A DNA stretch of 64,000 bases from Calditrichia bacterium (GTDB taxonomy: Bacteria; Calditrichota; Calditrichia; RBG-13-44-9; J075), in NCBI GenBank assembly GCA_020635015.1, contig JACKAP010000010.1:173512-237511 (forward strand), written 5' to 3'. The notes below the pieces were generated by a model. It saw only the letters and a program-made list of their open reading frames with translations, was not told the origin of the DNA and ran no database searches. Of the stretch, positions 42,940 to 51,472 are shown one piece after another (position 1 is the first letter of the stretch; every line of letters begins with the position of its first letter). The position numbers and the translations under genes were made by a program.

Positions 42940-43590
42940 ATGAAACGTCTCTTATCGATATTCCTGCTGCTCGCCGCCGGCAGCATGCTGCTGGCCCAGG
43001 AGCCGGTGCGGCAAAGCAATCCGCAGTGGTTTCCGGACCGGACACATGATCCCAACCAGTTGCGCTGGGATGATTTTTACGAGCAAAACGGCACCGGCCG
43101 GATCAACATGGGCGGCGGCTACGTTGGGTCGAGCGTGGCCTACTTCCAGAAGGGAAGCGGGCGGCTGCTTTACGGCCTGAACATCGACCTGCTGGCGGTG
43201 GAAACGGTGCGGGAACTGCTCCCCAACCGTTTTGTGCCGGTCTACCGGGAGACCGCCCTGATCGTGCCGCTCTGGCTCACCCTGAAGATCCGCCTGCTGC
43301 AGCAACCCCACAGCACCCTCTCGCCCTACCTGATCAGCGGCATCGGGCCGACCTGGGGACTGCGCATCCACAATGACGGCGACTTCTTCGATGCCCTGGG
43401 CAGCATCCAGGGGCAGATCGGCGCCGGCGGGTTTGTCGGAGCGGGGATCGACTATCTGTGGGCGGAGGACTGGGCCCTATCTATGGATGTGCGCTACAAC
43501 GTGATCCGTTTCGATAATCCCCTGGGGCTGGAAGAATCTTACGACGGCTTCTCCTTCTCGATCGGCTTCATGCGCGCGTTCGATTGGTGA
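42940..43590 (+). CDS. exported outer-membrane-like beta-barrel protein, unknown function
   Basis: A 216-residue protein with signal peptide MKRLLSIFLLLAAGSMLLAQ. The mature part alternates short hydrophobic strands with turns (RINMGGGYVGSSVAYFQ, PLWLTLKIRLLQQPHSTLSPYLISG, WALSMDVRYNVIRF) and ends FSIGFMRAFDW with an aromatic C-terminus, as in eight-stranded porin-like or OmpW/outer-membrane-beta-barrel proteins. GAGG precedes the ATG. It lies 134 bases after the NtrC-type gene and just before the HDOD gene. No family name can be given. Confidence 0.65.
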   Translation: MKRLLSIFLLLAAGSMLLAQEPVRQSNPQWFPDRTHDPNQLRWDDFYEQNGTGRINMGGGYVGSSVAYFQKGSGRLLYGLNIDLLAVETVRELLPNRFVPVYRETALIVPLWLTLKIRLLQQPHSTLSPYLISGIGPTWGLRIHNDGDFFDALGSIQGQIGAGGFVGAGIDYLWAEDWALSMDVRYNVIRFDNPLGLEESYDGFSFSIGFMRAFDW

Positions 43591-43612
43591 TTGCCCGGTA
43601 AAAGGTCACTTC

Positions 43613-44479
43613 ATGAATGAACGTTTCAATGAAATTGCGGCGAAGATCGACCGCTTTCCGTCTCCCAACCCGGTGGAACTGAAGGTCATTCATCTTTGCG
43701 CCGACCCGCAGACCATGGTCTCCACCCTGGTAAAGACCATTTCGGCCGACCAGAGCCTGACCGCCAAGATCCTCCGCATCGCCAACTCCAATTATTTCAA
43801 TTATCCCCGGGTGGTGCACTCCATCGACAGCGCGGTGGTGGTGCTGGGGCTGGACCTGTTGAAAGATGCCGCCCTGAGCATCTCGATGCATCATTATTAC
43901 AAACAGTTTAAATCACTGGAGCATTTCGATTTTCAATACCTCTGGCACCATTCGATCCTGACCGCACTGGTCAGCCGGGCCCTGGCGGAGCAGACTGACC
44001 CGGCGCAGCGGGAACTCTATTACGTAGCCGGCTTTCTGCACGATATCGGCAAGTGGGTGGAAAGCGTGACCATCCCGGACAATTATCACTTCCTGGTAGA
44101 AAAAAGCGCCCGGGAGCGGGTACGCCTGTTTCAGAATGAACGCAAATTCCTGAAGTTTCACCACGGGGAGGTGGGCAGTTATTTGATCCAAAAATGGAAT
44201 TTGCCGGAAAATTTGGTTATTATGCTGCGTTATCATCACGATTTGGAAGCGTTTAGCGGCGATGAGACCCAGTGGCAGCAGATCCGGCTGGTCTACCTGG
44301 GAAATTTGATGGCCCATTATATCCAGGGCAATCTGAAAGGATTAAAGGCGCTGCAGCAATTCGATCCGAATCTGCGCAAGTATTTTACTTATACGGCCGA
44401 TGAATTAGAGAAAACGGCCGGGCACCTGCGCAAGGTGATTCAGTCGCATCAGGTTATTTTCAACATTCATCAGATCTAA
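43613..44479 (+). CDS. HDOD-domain signalling protein
   Basis: A 288-residue protein almost wholly an HDOD domain, an HD-superfamily domain without catalysis used in signalling. Signs: FPSPNPVELKVIHLCADP, ISADQSLTAKILRIANSNYFN, VHSIDSAVVVLGLDLLKDAAL, then the HD-like GFLHDIGKWVES with the His-Asp retained and HHGEVGSYLIQKWNLPE. Here HDIG suggests a less degenerate metal site than usual. It ends 15 bases before the hybrid kinase-like gene and is surely cotranscribed with it. A regulatory role in that phosphorelay is likely. Confidence 0.88.
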   Translation: MNERFNEIAAKIDRFPSPNPVELKVIHLCADPQTMVSTLVKTISADQSLTAKILRIANSNYFNYPRVVHSIDSAVVVLGLDLLKDAALSISMHHYYKQFKSLEHFDFQYLWHHSILTALVSRALAEQTDPAQRELYYVAGFLHDIGKWVESVTIPDNYHFLVEKSARERVRLFQNERKFLKFHHGEVGSYLIQKWNLPENLVIMLRYHHDLEAFSGDETQWQQIRLVYLGNLMAHYIQGNLKGLKALQQFDPNLRKYFTYTADELEKTAGHLRKVIQSHQVIFNIHQI

Positions 44480-44494
44480 GACAGGTGGTAAGCC

Positions 44495-46717
44495 ATGGAT
44501 GATCAAGCCCCTATCACCGGCTATTTTGAGCAGTTGCTGCAGGCGCTCAACGAGACGCTGCAGCAAGAGGCGCTGACCGGGCGCCTGCGCGGGATTGCCG
44601 CGGAGATCGCGGAACTGGAATCCGCCCTGCTGGAGATGTCCGGCAACCGGGACGCCCACCTCGAGAGCTATATCCGGCAACTGCACCTGCTGACCGGCCT
44701 GATCCGCTTTCAAAAGGAAGTGATCCGTTTTAAGTCGGCGGCGGAGATGACCCGGGCGCTGTTTGCTTATCTCCGCAGCAATATTGCTTTTGAACACGGC
44801 TTTATTCATTTGAAATCCCGGCAGGAGGAAGACAAGCCGCAACTGGTGGCGGCAAACCCCGGCCTATTGGCGCGCTACCAGCAGTTTTTGGATGCGGGAG
44901 ATCAACTGACCCAACTCTACCAGATCGCCGATGGAGCTGATCTTGCCACTCTGCTGGAAACGCTTCCGGGCGAAGCGGCCGGGGAGCCCTGGCAAATCCT
45001 GGAGGCCGGCTCGGCGATCGTCTTCCCGCTGCGCATGAAGGGAGAACTGATCGGCTGCGGGGTGTTGGCCGCACCGGAAGGGGCGCTGACCCTGAAGGAC
45101 CGCGCGTTTATCGATTTGATGCTGGGACAGATCTCCCTGCTGCTCTATCACTTCTTCTATTTCCTGCAGTTGAAAGAAAAGCTCGCCCGGCGGGTCAAAC
45201 TGCAAAAGTTCCTCGACGAGGTGAAGTATGCGGAATATTTTGATAAGGGCCCGCTCTATATTTATTCCCTCGACCAGAGCGGGGTAATCCTGCATGCCAA
45301 CGCCGCCGGCATTGCCCACAACCCGGTGATCCCTCCCAATGCGGTGGGCGATAAGTTCATCAACTTCCTGCCCCCGGCCCAGCGCGTCCCCTTCGAGGAC
45401 ATCCTGCACAGCCTGCAGACCGGCGAGGTTCGCTTCTTTAAATCGCCGATGCACGCGTCCGATACCGCCACCCATATCTGGGAATTTTTCATCACCGGGA
45501 TCCGGCTGAACGACCGTTTTCAGGTGCGAATCGTCTTTGCGGTGGATATTACCGGCGAGTATTACCGCGAGCAGCAGGCCGTTCACCATGCGGTGATGGG
45601 CCAGATTGGCCAGTTCACCCGGGGGATGACCGGGCATCTCAACAACCTGCTCACTGTGCTGGTGCCCAATGTCAGCCTGATGAAAACCCACCTGCCTTCC
45701 GACCACGAGTTGCAGAAGCACCTGCAAACCATGGAAAAATCGCTCCACCAGGCCGGCAGCCTGGTGCGGAAATTCCTGAATTATAACCTGCCCACCATCG
45801 AACATCCCAAAGAGCTGGATCTCAATGGGCTGGTGCGCGGCTGGGTCAGCCGCTACCGTGCGCGCCAGGAGGGGATCGACTTCCAGTTGGCCCTGGACCC
45901 GCAGATCCCCCCGATGCGGCTCTTTCCCAAGCGGATCATGCAATTGCTCAAGATCCTGGTCCAAAACAGTGTCGAGGCCAGCGGGGGCGAAGGCACCATC
46001 CGTATCGTCACCCGGCAGGTAGAAATGGAACGGGAGGGAGCGTTGCCGCCCCACATGTTTTTCCTGTCCGCCGGCAGCTATGTGGAATTATGCGTGGAAG
46101 ACCACGGCAGCGGGATCAATCCGGCTCATTTGAAACATATTTTCAAGCCGTTCTTTTCCACCAAGATCAAAAATGACGGGCTGGGGCTGGGGCTGTTTGT
46201 GGCCTATACCATCGTGAAAGACCTCGGTGGAGAGATCTTTGTCAAGAGCGTTCCGAATAGCGCCACCGCCTTTTACGCCTACCTGCCCCTGGCCGCTATC
46301 CCGGCCGCGGAAATCCCGGCAAGTGAACCGCGCACCGCCGCACCGGAAGGGAAATCGCCTCTGGTGCTGGTGATCGACGACGAATACAACATCCGCAGCG
46401 TGCTCAAGGAAGTGCTGGAACTGAACGGCTGCCAGGTCTATACCGCCGCCAACGGCAAAGAAGGAGTGGATTTGTTCGCCAAGCACGGCCCACAGATCGA
46501 CCTGGTGGTGCTGGACATGATGATGCCGGTGATGGACGGCAAGGAAGCATTCAAAGAGATCAAGCGGCGCAAGAAAGAGCAGAAGATTATCGTGATGAGC
46601 GGATTTTCCCGGCGGGATGATATGGAGGAAATTATGAGCAACGGCACCTTCGCCTTCCTCAACAAACCGTTTCAAATTGATGATATTGTCGAGAAAGTGC
46701 AGGCGATATTGGCGTGA
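44495..46717 (+). CDS. cytosolic GAF/PAS hybrid histidine kinase-like protein with altered H-box and C-terminal receiver
   Basis: A 740-residue soluble protein. An N-terminal helical part leads into a GAF-like domain (residues ~70-220, FLRSNIAFEHGFIH-type and ILEAGSAIVFPLRMKGELIG), a PAS-like domain (~245-360, GPLYIYSLDQSGVILHANAAG), then dimerisation helix GQFTRGMTGHLNNLLTVL. In relatives this reads G-x-A-H-D-F-N-N; here a Gly takes the place of the phospho-His and the next residue is His381. The ATPase has NSVEASGGEG, CVEDHGSGINP and GLGLGLFVAYTIVKD. The C-terminal receiver is intact (VIDDEYN, VVLDMMMPVMDG, VMSGFS, NKPF). Either His381 serves or the kinase half is a regulator only. Confidence 0.85.
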   Translation: MDDQAPITGYFEQLLQALNETLQQEALTGRLRGIAAEIAELESALLEMSGNRDAHLESYIRQLHLLTGLIRFQKEVIRFKSAAEMTRALFAYLRSNIAFEHGFIHLKSRQEEDKPQLVAANPGLLARYQQFLDAGDQLTQLYQIADGADLATLLETLPGEAAGEPWQILEAGSAIVFPLRMKGELIGCGVLAAPEGALTLKDRAFIDLMLGQISLLLYHFFYFLQLKEKLARRVKLQKFLDEVKYAEYFDKGPLYIYSLDQSGVILHANAAGIAHNPVIPPNAVGDKFINFLPPAQRVPFEDILHSLQTGEVRFFKSPMHASDTATHIWEFFITGIRLNDRFQVRIVFAVDITGEYYREQQAVHHAVMGQIGQFTRGMTGHLNNLLTVLVPNVSLMKTHLPSDHELQKHLQTMEKSLHQAGSLVRKFLNYNLPTIEHPKELDLNGLVRGWVSRYRARQEGIDFQLALDPQIPPMRLFPKRIMQLLKILVQNSVEASGGEGTIRIVTRQVEMEREGALPPHMFFLSAGSYVELCVEDHGSGINPAHLKHIFKPFFSTKIKNDGLGLGLFVAYTIVKDLGGEIFVKSVPNSATAFYAYLPLAAIPAAEIPASEPRTAAPEGKSPLVLVIDDEYNIRSVLKEVLELNGCQVYTAANGKEGVDLFAKHGPQIDLVVLDMMMPVMDGKEAFKEIKRRKKEQKIIVMSGFSRRDDMEEIMSNGTFAFLNKPFQIDDIVEKVQAILA

Positions 46718-46930
46718 ATGGGCGAGTATACTGTAAATTAAGTTTTTTGCAGTTATAGATTTCTCACAAAATACGTTCGAAATGACGGCGTTGTGTCATT
46801 CCGAAGGCGTAGCCGAGGAATCTGTATTTTTAAAAGACTTAATTCACAGTATAGTAAGTGGTTAGCGGATGTTTGGCCGGGTCGAAACTCGACCGTGCCA
46901 TTTGGTCGAGTTTCGACCCGGCCAAACATA
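46718..46930. repeat. TCATTCCGAAGGCG repeat and 24-bp-arm hairpin
   Basis: TCATTCCGAAGGCGTAGCCGAGGAATC at 46796-46822 is a half copy of the element at 47476-47548. A perfect hairpin with 24-base arms (46871-46894 and 46904-46927; core GGGTCGAAACTCGACC) and a nine-base loop ends four bases from the stop of the HicA-like gene. No T-run follows. Confidence 0.8.
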
Positions 46931-47209
46931 TCACCGCCCTTGCGATTCGATTTTGGCATAAAAATCATCCGCATCGGTGCCGGTGTCGACCAGGTAGAGG
47001 CGGATCAATTCGCTGGAAAGATAGTCAATATTGGGGATGGTGATACGCCGGAAGGGGAACTCCGTCTGCCGGAGCACGGTGACCGAGAGATTCTTAAAAT
47101 CTTCCGAAAACCCCAGCTGCTGGAACGCTTTCAAAACCCGGTCTTTATGGATCCGCGGGATTTGGGCGATCACTTCGCCGGATTTAGGATCGGGTTGGTA
47201 TTTTCTCAT
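46931..47209 (-). CDS. HicA-like small protein (candidate toxin)
   Basis: A 92-residue protein overlapping the 3' end of the HicB-like gene by 26 bases. The central part has the HicA layout: helix VLKAFQQLGF, strand LSVTVLRQ, strand RRITIPN, then helix SSELIRLYLVDTGTDADDFY, which resembles the GTLRSILRQAGISVEEF end of HicA. The catalytic GSHH/GSH motif of HicA is missing; FPFRR stands there. An N-terminal extension of ~20 residues is also unusual. If this is HicA-derived it may be inactive or use other residues. The assignment is tentative. Confidence 0.45.
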   Translation of the reverse strand: MRKYQPDPKSGEVIAQIPRIHKDRVLKAFQQLGFSEDFKNLSVTVLRQTEFPFRRITIPNIDYLSSELIRLYLVDTGTDADDFYAKIESQGR

Positions 47210-47369
47210 GGCGCTGCTTATAGCTTATGATGTATGCGTTAATGGCCGCTTTTAAAAGATCCCGCGCCTCATCCGCACTCGGCGCTTCCACATGACAGCC
47301 CTCCAGATTGGGACAACTGCCGATATATAAATCTTCTTCTATCTTTTTGATTACAATACGTATCTTCAT
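47184..47369 (-). CDS. HicB-like antitoxin domain protein
   Basis: A 61-residue protein made of the partial RNase-H-like HicB fold: IRIVIKKIEEDLYIGSCPN, LEGCHVEAPSADEARDLLKAAI. The motif PNLxGC-x-V, followed by an EA helix, is the HicB hallmark. It has no C-terminal DNA-binding domain, so it is the minimal form. It precedes and overlaps the HicA-like gene, an order seen in part of the HicBA loci. It would neutralise its partner and may regulate the pair weakly or not at all. Confidence 0.75.
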   Translation of the reverse strand: MKIRIVIKKIEEDLYIGSCPNLEGCHVEAPSADEARDLLKAAINAYIISYKQRHEKIPTRS

Positions 47370-47651
47370 CCGCGGATTTTTTAATTTATTCCAATATATG
47401 CCAAATTCGTCACATTTTCAATAGAAATGTTGGTGATTGGAAGATTGTGGATTATCAATCAAATTCCGCTGTATTACCGATTCCTCGGCTGACGCCTTCG
47501 GAATGACCGGAGGGCTGTCATTCCGAAGGCGTCAGCCGAGGAATCGGTTCGGGCAAGTACGCTGCGTATTGCACAAGTGATATTTCCGATTGTAATTTTC
47601 CCGCTGTGATGGTATGTTTACGCCGTCTCAAATAAACGTACGAATTATATC
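47370..47651. repeat. intergenic region with 32-bp-arm inverted repeat at 47476-47548
   Basis: Perfect 32-base arms (47476-47507 and 47517-47548; GATTCCTCGGCTGACGCCTT inside the left arm) with a nine-base loop CGGAGGGCT. The half copy at 46796 shows it is dispersed. No gene is seen. The promoter of the trmJ-like gene should lie after 47550. Confidence 0.85.
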
Positions 47652-48392
47652 ATGAACCGAATCAACAAAAACCAGGTCGATTTCATTTTGGTGGAGCCGC
47701 GCACCCCGGGGAACATTGGGGCGGCGGCGCGGGCGATCAAAACCATGGGTTTTCGCAATCTGGTGCTGGTAAATCCCGGCGATCATCTCGACCGGGAAGC
47801 ACGCTGGATGGCCCATGCCTCGGAGGAGATCCTGGAGAACGCCCGGATCTACGACACCCTGGAGGAAGCCATCGCCGAAACTCATTTCGCCGTCGCCGCC
47901 ACCCAGCGGGAGCGGGGGTATCATTTTCCCTTTTACACCCCGGAAGAATTACGCGAAAAGATCACTCCGGTCAGCGCCGAACACCGGGTGGCGATCGTCT
48001 TCGGGCGGGAGCGCACCGGGCTGACCAACGAGGAGCTGCAGCGCTGCCACGCCATCACCACCATCCCGGCGGCGATCAGCCATCCTTCGCTCAACCTCGC
48101 CCAGGCGGTGATGGTCTACGCCTACGAATTGAGCAAGCACTCCTTCGGGAAGACCAAAACCTACCAATGGAATTACGCCAGCGATGCCGAGATCCGCGGG
48201 GTCTACCAGCACCTGGAATCCAGCCTGCGCGGGGTGAACTTTATTCCTCACGACAGCTACGACAGCTTCCTGATGCGCTTCCGCCGCCTCTTCGGCCGGG
48301 CCCACCCGGAGGTGCGCGACGTACGGCTGATGCATAAGATTTTGCAGGCGTTTGATGAGTATATTGCTAGGCTTAAGAAGGATGAAGGATAG
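47652..48392 (+). CDS. trmJ: SpoU-family RNA methyltransferase, TrmJ-like
   Basis: A 246-residue SPOUT enzyme that methylates a ribose 2'-OH in tRNA, probably at position 32. Knot motifs: VDFILVEPRTPGNIGAAARA (motif 1), VAIVFGRERTGLTNEEL (motif 2) and IPAAISHPSLNLAQAVMVYAYEL (motif 3). The C-terminal helical tail (SLRGVNFIPHDSYDSFLMRFRRLFGRA) is characteristic of TrmJ. The start is the first ATG in frame; no strong ribosome site is visible. It stands between two repeat-rich gaps. Confidence 0.9.
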   Translation: MNRINKNQVDFILVEPRTPGNIGAAARAIKTMGFRNLVLVNPGDHLDREARWMAHASEEILENARIYDTLEEAIAETHFAVAATQRERGYHFPFYTPEELREKITPVSAEHRVAIVFGRERTGLTNEELQRCHAITTIPAAISHPSLNLAQAVMVYAYELSKHSFGKTKTYQWNYASDAEIRGVYQHLESSLRGVNFIPHDSYDSFLMRFRRLFGRAHPEVRDVRLMHKILQAFDEYIARLKKDEG

Positions 48393-48426
48393 GCTCATAC
48401 TGAGGGCTGTGTAATGCGGAGAACTT

Positions 48427-48530
48427 TTGCATGGGGCAAGGCGCATGGGGCATGGGGTATTACAGTGCGGGTGTCGGAACATGCGCTCGCACATTACGGC
48501 GCCATGCCCCATGCCCTTTGCCCCATGCAA
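48427..48530. repeat. dispersed inverted-repeat element (copy 2; partner at 12610)
   Basis: Outer arms TTGCATGGGGC and GCCCCATGCAA, inner GCGCATGGGGC-type matches, and the interior GTATTACAGTGCGGGTGTCG shared with copy 1. The arm differs by an AAGGC insertion that is compensated on the other side (CTTT). Confidence 0.8.
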
Positions 48531-48587
48531 CAAAACTTGACACTGTGCTCAATATGAGCGATCATTAAAAAAACACATGAGGGCGCA

Positions 48588-49976
48588 ATGAAATACTATT
48601 TCCTGGGAATCGCCGGCACGGCCATGGCTTCGGTGGCAGTGCTGTTGAAGCAAAAGGGGCATGAGGTGTGGGGGAGCGACCAGGGAATCTATCCCCCGAT
48701 GAGCGATTTTCTGGAGGCGAACCAGATCCCGGTATGGCAGGGATTCTCCGAATATCACCTGAAAAAGTCTTTCGACCTGGCGGTGATCGGCAACGCGCTC
48801 TCCCGGGGCAATCCCGAAGTTGAGGAGATTCTCGACCGCCAACTGCCCTTCGTCTCCCTGCCGGAGTTGATCCGCCGGGAATTTATCGACGGCCGGGAAA
48901 GCATCGTGATTACCGGCACCCACGGCAAGACCACCACCACCTCGCTGATGAGCTGGGTGATGGAATGTGCCGGGCTCAATCCCGGATTCATGATCGGGGG
49001 TATCGCCAACAATTTCCAAAGCTCGATCCAGTTGGGCGGCGGCAAATATTTCGTGATCGAAGGCGACGAGTACGACTGCGCCTTCTTCGATAAACGCCCC
49101 AAGTTTGTGCACTACTTCCCGAAATACTTGATCCTCAACAATATTGAATTCGACCACGCCGACATCTATCCGGACCTGGCCTCGATCAAAGACGTCTTCC
49201 GCAAGCTGATGCGCATCGTTCCCCGCGGCGGACTGGTGGTCGCCAATGGCGATGACCCCGCCGTGCGGGAGGTGATTGCGCCCATCTACTCCCGCCTGCA
49301 GGTGTTCAGCCGGGAGAGCGGCGACTGGTCCTACCGCATCCTGGAGAAATCGCCGGCCGGGATCGCCTTCGAGATCCTGGAGAAAGGCGTCTCTGCCGGG
49401 CGCTTCGACTTTCCCTTTCCCGGGGAGTTTCAGGTGCAGAACTGCCTGGCGGTGGCGGCGGTGGCGCGAGACCTGGGGATCGGCTGGGAAACCATCGGCG
49501 ATGCTTTCCGCAGCTTCCGCGGAGTGGCGCGCCGGCTGGACCGCTGGGGCACGCTGCATGGCGCGGCGGTGTATGACGATTTTGCCCATCACCCCACCGC
49601 CATCCGGGTCACCTTGGCGGCGATGAAAGAAAAATTTCCCGATAAACGCCTGGTGGCGCTCTTCGAGCCGCGCACCAATACGACGGTGCGTAATTTCTTC
49701 CAGGAGGAGTTGGCCCGGGCCTTTCAGCCGGCTGATGTGGTGATCATCAGCCCGGTGCACCGCCAGGAGCGCATCCCGGAAAAAGAACGTCTCTCTCTGC
49801 CGTTACTGAAAACGACCCTGGAAAATGAAGGGAAGCAGGTTTTTTGCCTGAGTGCCAACAGCGAAATCCCCGAGCTGCTGGCGACAACCCTGAAGGAAGG
49901 CGACGTGCTGGTGCTGCTGACCAACGGCAGCCTGGGAGGGGAATATCAGAAACTGCGGGCGGCGGTCACTCGCTGA
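48588..49976 (+). CDS. mpl: UDP-N-acetylmuramate:L-alanyl-gamma-D-glutamyl-meso-diaminopimelate ligase (Mpl)
   Basis: A 462-residue murein-recycling ligase that attaches a recovered tripeptide to UDP-MurNAc. The N-terminal Rossmann domain begins MKYYFLGIAGTAMASVAVLL; the ATP loop is VITGTHGKTTTTSLM; the central ligase domain has FVIEGDEYDCAFFDKRPKF and LNNIEFDHADIYPDL, both diagnostic of Mpl rather than MurC; the C-terminal domain has AVYDDFAHHPTAI and LFEPRTNT. GAGGG precedes the ATG. The last 11 bases overlap the convergent HD-GYP gene. The presence of Mpl implies meso-DAP peptidoglycan. Confidence 0.95.
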   Translation: MKYYFLGIAGTAMASVAVLLKQKGHEVWGSDQGIYPPMSDFLEANQIPVWQGFSEYHLKKSFDLAVIGNALSRGNPEVEEILDRQLPFVSLPELIRREFIDGRESIVITGTHGKTTTTSLMSWVMECAGLNPGFMIGGIANNFQSSIQLGGGKYFVIEGDEYDCAFFDKRPKFVHYFPKYLILNNIEFDHADIYPDLASIKDVFRKLMRIVPRGGLVVANGDDPAVREVIAPIYSRLQVFSRESGDWSYRILEKSPAGIAFEILEKGVSAGRFDFPFPGEFQVQNCLAVAAVARDLGIGWETIGDAFRSFRGVARRLDRWGTLHGAAVYDDFAHHPTAIRVTLAAMKEKFPDKRLVALFEPRTNTTVRNFFQEELARAFQPADVVIISPVHRQERIPEKERLSLPLLKTTLENEGKQVFCLSANSEIPELLATTLKEGDVLVLLTNGSLGGEYQKLRAAVTR

Positions 49977-51447
49977 ACGACTGCCGGATACGGTCGAAAC
50001 GCCCGGAGATCTTCAGGAAAATATCGAACAGCTCCGGCGCGAAATGTTTCCCCCGCTCCAGCTTCATGGTGTTGAGCGAGGCCTGGTGCGAGAAGGCTTT
50101 CTTGTAGATCCGCCGCGAGGTCAGAGCGTCATAAACATCGGCAACCGATACGATCTGTGCCGCCAGCGGTATCTCATCCCCCTTCAACCCCTGCGGATAT
50201 CCCCGCCCGTTGAAACGTTCATGATGGGAATGGGTAATCTCCAGCCCCATCGCCAGGAAGGGCGTTTCTCCAAACTGCTTGCGGATCGAATGCAGGGTCT
50301 GGTAACCGATCTCGGCATGGGTTTTCATGATCTCGTATTCCTCATCATCCAGGCGGCCCTGTTTGAGGAGAATATGGTCGGGTATCCCCACTTTGCCGAT
50401 GTCGTGCAGAGGGGCAGTTCGGTAGAGCAGCTCGATAAAGCGGTCGTTGACCTGCTCGTGATATTTCGGGGTGCCGGCCAGGGCCAGGGCCAGCTCCCGG
50501 GAATAGCTGCGGATCTTCTCCAGGTGGAAACCGGTCTCGCTGTCGCGGTACTCCGCCAGGCGGGCCAGGCCGAAGATGATCGCCTCCTGCGCCCGGGTGG
50601 TCTGGTGCAGGCTCTCGATCAGCGCCCCCTGCACCTCGCGGAACTCACTGACATCGTTGATGATCGCGGAATAGGCAAAGCGGTTGCCTTTCTCGTCTAC
50701 GATCGGCGCAAAAGAGCAGTTGGCGATCCATTTCTTCCCACCCTGGCGCAGGGCGTGCAGCTCCTTCTTCCATTCTCCCTGCCGGGCGATATTGTCTTGA
50801 ATATTCTGGAAACGCACCCCGGTGAGGATCCGTTCGCTCAGGATGTCAAAATGCCGGTTGACCAGCTCGTGCTCCGCCATCCCGCTCATCAATTCGAAGC
50901 CGGGATTGGCCCGCACGATGAGCCCTTCATTATCTAAAATCAGCAGACCGTCATTTTTACTCTCGAAAATATCGCGGTAAATGCGCAGCTCACGCAGGCG
51001 GCGATTCAGGATCTGTTTTAATCCCGCCAACAGGTTCTTTTCCTGGCGCTTCTCGCGCGAACGCCGGATCACATCGTTCACCTTGTCGATCAAATCTTCC
51101 GGTGGAAAGGGCTTGGCGAGGTAATCGTAGGCGCCTTTTTTCAAGGAGTGAACCGCCGTTTCCAGGCTGGGATTTCCGGTTATGAAGATAAACGGCAGGT
51201 CGGGATAATGCTCCAGCGCATACTCGAAAAAATCCATTCCGGTTTGATCCGGCAGATATATATCGGAAATCACCACATCAAACGGCTGCTGCTCCAGGGT
51301 TTGTATCGCGGAATCCACATTGGTCGCTAAAATCGACTGAATGCCTGCGGTATGGAGGGCTTTGGCGAGCATCTGGCCCAGCAGGTATTCATCATCAAGG
51401 ATCAGCGCGGTATATGGATGTATCGTTGCCATCATGGTATCTTGCAT
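49966..51447 (-). CDS. REC-PAS-HD-GYP response regulator (cyclic-di-GMP phosphodiesterase)
   Basis: About 493 residues; the start may be 51447, 51435 or 51432. The N-terminal receiver has LILDDEY, the acceptor Asp in VVISDIYLPDQTG, FITGNP and AKPFPP. A PAS domain follows (YRDIFESKNDGLLILDNEG, VRANPGFELMSG). The HD-GYP domain has RLAEYRDSETGFHLEKI, APLHDIGKVGIPDHIL, KTHAEIGYQ, HHERFNGRGYPQGLKGDEIP and ADVYDALTSRR: all metal and GYP residues are in place, so it should degrade cyclic-di-GMP. No cognate kinase is adjacent, though other kinases are nearby. The tail overlaps mpl by 11 bases. Confidence 0.93.
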   Translation of the reverse strand: MQDTMMATIHPYTALILDDEYLLGQMLAKALHTAGIQSILATNVDSAIQTLEQQPFDVVISDIYLPDQTGMDFFEYALEHYPDLPFIFITGNPSLETAVHSLKKGAYDYLAKPFPPEDLIDKVNDVIRRSREKRQEKNLLAGLKQILNRRLRELRIYRDIFESKNDGLLILDNEGLIVRANPGFELMSGMAEHELVNRHFDILSERILTGVRFQNIQDNIARQGEWKKELHALRQGGKKWIANCSFAPIVDEKGNRFAYSAIINDVSEFREVQGALIESLHQTTRAQEAIIFGLARLAEYRDSETGFHLEKIRSYSRELALALAGTPKYHEQVNDRFIELLYRTAPLHDIGKVGIPDHILLKQGRLDDEEYEIMKTHAEIGYQTLHSIRKQFGETPFLAMGLEITHSHHERFNGRGYPQGLKGDEIPLAAQIVSVADVYDALTSRRIYKKAFSHQASLNTMKLERGKHFAPELFDIFLKISGRFDRIRQSFSE

Positions 51448-51472
51448 CCCAACATTTTTCAAAGATCACAAA

